DNA of 64,000 nucleotides from CAWAND01 sp963797485 (GTDB lineage: Bacteria; Chloroflexota; Anaerolineae; Anaerolineales; E44-bin32), in NCBI GenBank assembly GCA_963797485.1, contig CAWCPF010000003.1, forward strand, positions 372,001 to 436,000, given 5' to 3'. Shown here one piece after another: positions 59,925-64,000 of the stretch (position 1 is its first letter; each line of letters opens with the position of its first letter). Under the pieces are notes generated by a model. It ran no database searches and was not told the origin of the DNA. It was given only the letters and a program-made list of their open reading frames with translations. A program made the position numbers and the translations under genes.

Positions 59925-61322
59925 ATGGCAGACTACGATGTGGTGGTGATTGGGGCCGGTCCCGGCGGGTACGTGTGCGCCATCCGCGCCGCGCAGCTTG
60001 GCTTGAAGACGGCCATCGTCGACAAACAGTGGCTGGGCGGCGTGTGCCTGAACGTCGGGTGCATTCCGTCAAAGTCGCTGCTCGACAGCGCCCACGTCGC
60101 CCACACCCTGCGCGAGCGCGGTGACGAGTATGGCTTCAAGATCGACGGCTTGAAGTTGGACTACAGCGTGGCCGTCAAGCGCAGCCGGGCAGCCTCGGAC
60201 CGGCTCACCAAGGGCGTCGGTTTCCTGATGAAGAAGAACAACATCGACGTTCACATGGGCTCGGCCGAGTTCAAGGACGCGCACACCATTGGCCTCACCG
60301 ATGACAAGGGCGAGACCCGGAATTTGACCGCCGACCACATGGTCATCGCCACCGGCGCCAAAGCCGCGCTCATTCCCGGGATTGAAGTGGACGGCGCGCG
60401 CGTCGTCACCTACCTGGAGGCCATCCTGCAGGAAAGCCTGCCGAAGTCAGTCGTCATCGTGGGCGCCGGGCCGATCGGACTCGAGTTTGCCACCATCTGG
60501 CACTCGTACGGGGTGGAGGTCACCCTGGTCGAAATGCTCGATCGGCTGGCGCCGCGTGAGGATCCCGAAATCGGCAAAGAGATGGCCCGGGCGTTTGCCA
60601 AGCGCGGCATCAAGTTCCTGATCGACACCAAGGTCGCCGGCGTGGACGTGCTCAAGACCAAGGTCAAGGTGAACGTCAGCGGCAAAGACGGCGAACAGAC
60701 CCTGGAAGCCGACCAGGTCCTAATCGCCATTGGCTGGACGCCGAACACCGCCGGCCTCGGCTTGGACAAAGCCGGGGTCAAGACCAACGCGCGCGGCTGG
60801 ATCACAGTCGACTCACGCCTGGCGACCAACGTGCCCGGGGTGTGGGCCATCGGGGACGTCACCGGTGAGTTGCCTCTGGCGCACGTGGCTTCGGCCATGG
60901 GCATCGTGTGCGCCGAGAACATCGCCGGGGTGGAAACGGTCGAACTGGACTACGTCATGATGCCGCGCGGCACCTTCTCGCAGCCCCAGATCGCCTCGTT
61001 TGGGCTGACCGAGGAGCAAGCCAAAGAACGCGGCTACGAAGTCACCGTCGGGCGGTTCCCCTTCCAGGCCAACGGCAAGGCCCTGGGGATGGGGGAGGCG
61101 ACCGGCTGGGTCAAGCTGATCACCGACGCGCAATATGGCGAGATCCTGGGGGCGCACCTGGTCGGGCCGGAGGTCACCGAGCTGCTGCCCGAGCTGACCC
61201 TGGCGCACATGATGGAGCTGACCCCGGCCGAGATCGCCCGCAACGTCCATATTCACCCGACGCTGAGCGAGGCCCTGATGGAAGCCGCCCATGTGGCCGA
61301 AGGCCAGCCGATACACATCTGA
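59925..61322 (+). CDS. lpdA: Dihydrolipoyl dehydrogenase (E3)
   Basis: A 465-residue FAD enzyme that reoxidises the lipoyl arm of E2 and makes NADH. FAD site YDVVVIGAGPGGYVCAIRAA, redox Cys pair in GGVCLNVGCIPSKSLL, NAD site GAGPIGLEFATIW, and C-terminal catalytic His in HIHPTLSEALMEAA. Unlike the sthA product it keeps both Cys residues. The start at 59925 (MADYD) follows GGAGG (59911-59915). Fourth gene of the operon. Confidence 0.95.
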   Translation: MADYDVVVIGAGPGGYVCAIRAAQLGLKTAIVDKQWLGGVCLNVGCIPSKSLLDSAHVAHTLRERGDEYGFKIDGLKLDYSVAVKRSRAASDRLTKGVGFLMKKNNIDVHMGSAEFKDAHTIGLTDDKGETRNLTADHMVIATGAKAALIPGIEVDGARVVTYLEAILQESLPKSVVIVGAGPIGLEFATIWHSYGVEVTLVEMLDRLAPREDPEIGKEMARAFAKRGIKFLIDTKVAGVDVLKTKVKVNVSGKDGEQTLEADQVLIAIGWTPNTAGLGLDKAGVKTNARGWITVDSRLATNVPGVWAIGDVTGELPLAHVASAMGIVCAENIAGVETVELDYVMMPRGTFSQPQIASFGLTEEQAKERGYEVTVGRFPFQANGKALGMGEATGWVKLITDAQYGEILGAHLVGPEVTELLPELTLAHMMELTPAEIARNVHIHPTLSEALMEAAHVAEGQPIHI

Positions 61323-61339
61323 CGGCCGCCCCTGCCGAA

Positions 61340-61357
61340 TTGTGAAGGAATTCACAA
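61340..61357 (+). promoter_or_regulatory. Exact Rex operator ahead of citrate synthase
   Basis: TTGTGAA-GGAA-TTCACAA, matching the Rex consensus at every specified position, 14 bp before the ATG at 61372 and 17 bp after the lpdA stop. Confidence 0.75.
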
Positions 61358-61371
61358 ACTGATATGACCCG

Positions 61372-62554
61372 ATGACAGATATTGCGCGCGGCCTTGAAGG
61401 GGTGGTGCTGACCGAGACTCGCCTGAGCAAGGTGGATGGCGAGGCCGGCAAGTTGATCCTGGCCGGCTTTCCGATCCAGGCGCTGGCCCCCTTTGCGGCC
61501 TACGAAGAAGCCTTGTACCTGTTGTGGTACGACCGGCTGCCGAGCCAGGCCGAGCTGGACGACCTGCGCGCCAGGATGTCGGACCAGCGCCGGCTGCCGC
61601 CGGCGACACTGGACAGCCTGCGGGCGGCGGCGGAGAAGGGTCTGCCGCCGATGGACGCGCTGCGGCTGGGTATCGACAGCCTCAGCCTGGCGGATCCCGA
61701 TCCGAGAGACGGTTCACGCCAGGCCAACCTGCGCCGGTCGGTGAGTTCTGGCGGCTCAGGCTCCGAGCGTGGTGGCCAGCGCCTGGCGGATGCTTAACGG
61801 CCAAACGCCCCTCGAGCCCCGCGACGATCTGAGCCACGTGGCCAATTTCCTATATATGCTGGACGGGGAAGAGCCGCACCCGGCCGCGGCCCGGGCGCTC
61901 GAGACCTACATGAACACGGTCATCGACCACGGCATGAACGCCTCAACCTTTACGGCACGGGTCATCGTCAGCACCCGCTCCGACATGATCTCGGCCGTGG
62001 TGGGCGCCATCGGCGCGCTCAAGGGACCCTTGCACGGCGGCGCGCCGGGGCCGGCGCTGGAGGCCGTGTTCGCCCTGCGCGATCGCGCCCGGGAGGTTGG
62101 ACAGCCCCTGGACCAGGTTGCCCGGGCGTGGGCGCGTCAGACCGTCGAGGCCGGCGAACGGATCATGGGCTTCGGCCACCGAGTTTACAAGGTGCGCGAT
62201 CCGCGCGCCGACGTGCTGGGCGCGGCGGCCGAAAGCCTGTTTGAAGAGTCCGGCGACCAGGCGCTGTACAACGACGCGCGGACATGCGAGGCGGCGTTTC
62301 TCGAGGTCCTTGGCGAACTCAAGCCCGGGCGCAAGCTGAGCACCAACGTCGAGTTTTACACGGCCTTGCTGCTGCACGGCGTGGGCCTGGAGGCACCCAT
62401 CTTCTCGTCGGTGTTTGCCATGGCGCGGATGGGCGGCTGGACGGCCCACGTGCTGGAGCAGATTGAGGAGGACGTCCTGATCCGGCCGCACGCCCGCTAT
62501 ATCGGCGCCACCGACCGGTCCTGGGTGCCCATCGAGCAGCGCCAACCCTCTTAG
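61372..62554 (+). pseudogene. Citrate synthase, frame broken once
   Basis: Two frames make one citrate synthase of about 390 residues. The first (from 61372) runs through LTETRLSKVDGEAGKLILAG and DGSRQANLRRSV; the second, entered by dropping one base near 61744, continues VLAAQAPSVVASAWRMLNG and stays open to TAG 62552-62554. Active-site features are intact: DHGMNASTFTARV, GPLHGGAPG and GFGHRVYKVRDPRAD. The enzyme condenses acetyl-CoA and oxaloacetate, the next step after the 2-oxoacid dehydrogenase if its substrate is pyruvate. 2-Methylcitrate synthase is a possible alternative. It carries its own Rex operator. The break is probably an insertion error. Confidence 0.87.
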
Positions 62555-62567
62555 CCGGCGCCGGGGG

Positions 62568-63302
62568 TCAGGTCTTCTCCAACACCCAGAAGTGGGACAG
62601 TCCCAGGCTTCTCAACGGGGTGCGTTCCATCCCCTGCAGCACCGCCCGCAGCACCCGGCCGGGTGTCGGCCAGCGGGCGATCACGTTGTCGTAGCCCCCG
62701 AAGATCACGCTTGTCCGGATCTGACGCACAGGCAGCCCCTCAAACAGCCTGGCCAGGCCGCGGCGCGTGTAGGCGCGCACGTGCGGGGCCAACCGGTTGC
62801 GCAGGCGATCGGGCAGGTAGTTGACCAGCGGCATGTTGCCAAAGCGGTAGCGGCCGCGCCAGAAGATCCCGTGGGTCTCGAAGGGATAACCGCGGTTGGG
62901 CACGAAGACCACCAACCGGCCGCCTGGCCGAAGGGCCCGGACCATGGCTTCGGCCGACTGGCGGTCGTCGTCTACGTGCTCCAACACCTCGTGGGACAAG
63001 ATCAGGTCGAAGGTATCCGAGGCATACGGAAGGCGCTCGGAGACGGCGCATACGACACTGTGGCTGCTGAGGCGGGCCAACCGGGCCCGGTCCAGATCGA
63101 CTTCCAGGCCTTGCGCCGAGGCCGCCGCCGGATCGAACTTGTCCAGGTACGCCCCGATGCCGCAGCCGCAGTCAAGCACCCGTCCGGTCTGACGCCCCTC
63201 GGCAGCCCGCAGGATCATTTCCCAGCGCCGCTGCTGCCCGGCCCGCCACACGTACGACGGCTCGCCCCGCAAGGCCGCCCGGTCGAGATCGCGCCCCGCC
63301 AT
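62568..63302 (-). CDS. Class I SAM-dependent methyltransferase
   Basis: A 244-residue methyltransferase with motif I VLDCGCGIGAYL, motif II-like acid in GLEVDLDRARLA, and the Methyltransf_11 segment LPYASDTFDLILSHEVLEHVDD. The substrate is not evident; small-molecule methylation is likely. Its ATG (63302) shares a base with the stop of the menG-like gene (TGATG), so the two are translationally coupled. Converges on citrate synthase with 13 bp between the stops. Confidence 0.88.
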   Translation of the reverse strand: MAGRDLDRAALRGEPSYVWRAGQQRRWEMILRAAEGRQTGRVLDCGCGIGAYLDKFDPAAASAQGLEVDLDRARLARLSSHSVVCAVSERLPYASDTFDLILSHEVLEHVDDDRQSAEAMVRALRPGGRLVVFVPNRGYPFETHGIFWRGRYRFGNMPLVNYLPDRLRNRLAPHVRAYTRRGLARLFEGLPVRQIRTSVIFGGYDNVIARWPTPGRVLRAVLQGMERTPLRSLGLSHFWVLEKT

Positions 63303-64000
63303 CAGCTGGTACGGCCCCAATAGATGGCGATGGTTTGAAACATGCGCCGAGCGAAGCCGACGTCCTGCAGTCCGGCCTCGCTTAAACGCCGGGCCATGTC
63401 GTCGGGTTTGAGAAAACCCTCGGTGGAGTCCGGCAGGTAGCTGTAGGCCTCGGCGTCGCCGGCCAGGAGCTTGCCCAGGAACGGGATCACGCGGTGCAGG
63501 TGGAACTCGATCAACGGGCGCAACGGCCCCGGTGGAGGCGGGGTGGTGTCCAGCGCCACCCAGGCCGTCCCCGGCTTGAGGGCCCGGACCTGTTCCCGCA
63601 ACGCGTGGCCCAGGTCGACCACATTGCGGAGCAGAAAGCCTGAGACCAGGCCATCAAACACCGCCGGTGCAAAGGGCAGGTGCAGGGCGTCGGCGACCAC
63701 CCATTCAGGCTGAGGGACCCCCGGCCGCGCCCGGCCGACTGCGATCATCTCGAGTGAGAAATCGGCCGCCACGCATACGGCGTCCGGGGCCTGGCGGCGT
63801 ATCTCGAAGGCCAAGTCGCCGGTGCCGGCGCCCAAGTCGAGATAGCGGCCACCCGGCCGCGGCGCCAACCGGCGCACGACTTCACGCCGCCAGCCGATGT
63901 CCTGGCCGATGGTCATGAGCCGGTTAAGCAGATCGTAGCGCCGAGCGATGCGTCCAAACATGCGCTGGACGTAAGCGGAGCGCTCGACGGCTGGCAGATG
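63302..64000 (-). CDS. menG: Demethylmenaquinone methyltransferase-like (UbiE/MenG), 5' end beyond the window
   Basis: The frame stays open to the last base (64000), so the N-terminus is missing by an unknown but probably small number of residues. FGRIARRYDLLNRLMTIGQDIGWRREVV is the MenG/UbiE start block; YLDLGAGTGDLAFEI is the SAM site; DALHLPFAPAVFDGLVSGFLLRNVVD and the downstream ALKPGTAWVALDTT follow. It methylates demethylmenaquinone in quinone synthesis; RRMFQTIAIYWGR at the C-terminus fits LTGGI(A/V)AIHW-type endings. Quinones would serve the Fe-S oxidoreductase at 54.3 kb. Coupled to the downstream methyltransferase. Confidence 0.87.
   Translation of the reverse strand, partial: HLPAVERSAYVQRMFGRIARRYDLLNRLMTIGQDIGWRREVVRRLAPRPGGRYLDLGAGTGDLAFEIRRQAPDAVCVAADFSLEMIAVGRARPGVPQPEWVVADALHLPFAPAVFDGLVSGFLLRNVVDLGHALREQVRALKPGTAWVALDTTPPPPGPLRPLIEFHLHRVIPFLGKLLAGDAEAYSYLPDSTEGFLKPDDMARRLSEAGLQDVGFARRMFQTIAIYWGRTS

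Overview
The window reads as a chromosomal segment of a GC-rich member of the Chloroflexota, most likely Anaerolineae-like. This is inferred from family content, not from a phylogeny: SpoVS without other sporulation genes, EF-Tu with the PGHR variant of its switch II motif, threonine/proline-linker lipoproteins, a kinase fused to a beta-propeller, a class A PBP-like protein with Ig-like modules, and Cys-rich SLH-type repeats. There is no rRNA, CRISPR array, phage or classical IS.

Layout. 1-6.7 kb: the 3' end of holB, then a long leftward block (tdh, three paralogous lipoproteins, a solitary DNA methyltransferase, two deoxynucleoside kinases, spoVS). 6.7-17.6 kb: aldo/keto reductase, patatin, lipB, a PBP-like protein that has lost its catalytic motifs, a Ser/Thr kinase, surE and a lipoprotein HtrA protease. 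17.6-18.4 kb: intergenic, with a dispersed repeat and a promoter. 18.4-27.8 kb: information-processing cluster (PIN-TRAM protein, cysS, rlmB, tRNA-Thr/Tyr/Thr, tuf, rpmG, tRNA-Trp, secE, nusG, rplKAJL) with ribosomal-protein leader RNAs. 27.9-38.8 kb: two-component system, lytic transglycosylase, a membrane protein under a LexA-like operator, gap, CPBP protease, transhydrogenase sthA, P5C-type aldehyde dehydrogenase, a phosphatase-like protein lacking the catalytic Cys, DUF429. 38.8-42.9 kb: potDBCA polyamine transporter. 43-48.2 kb: ECF sigma/alkyltransferase pair, hydrolase, DsbA-like protein, patatin, and a 531-bp DUF559 element with hairpin ends and a 13-bp flanking direct repeat abutting tRNA-Val. 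48.2-53.7 kb: T-box-controlled thrS, an L,D-transpeptidase, an amidohydrolase-SLH fusion. 54.3-62.6 kb: a membrane Fe-S oxidoreductase, a complete 2-oxoacid dehydrogenase complex (E1alpha, E1beta, E2, E3) and citrate synthase. The end holds two methyltransferases, the last (menG-like) running off the edge.

How the parts connect. Exact Rex operators (TTGTGAA-N4-TTCACAA) precede the 2-oxoacid dehydrogenase operon and citrate synthase, and a one-mismatch version precedes sthA. This predicts one NADH/NAD+-sensing regulon over acetyl-CoA supply, entry to the TCA cycle and NAD(P)H balance. Several genes (PBP-like, DsbA-like, L,D-transpeptidase, a small ORF) start 7-8 nt after a -10 box and look leaderless.

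Quality note. Six reading-frame breaks were found in five conserved genes. Each is repaired by removing one base, which points to systematic single-base insertion errors in the assembly more than to true pseudogenes.

Main candidates for new biology: the DUF559 hairpin-ended element, the dispersed repeat family with changing terminal palindromes, the 250-residue acidic extension on NusG, and the catalytically stripped PBP.
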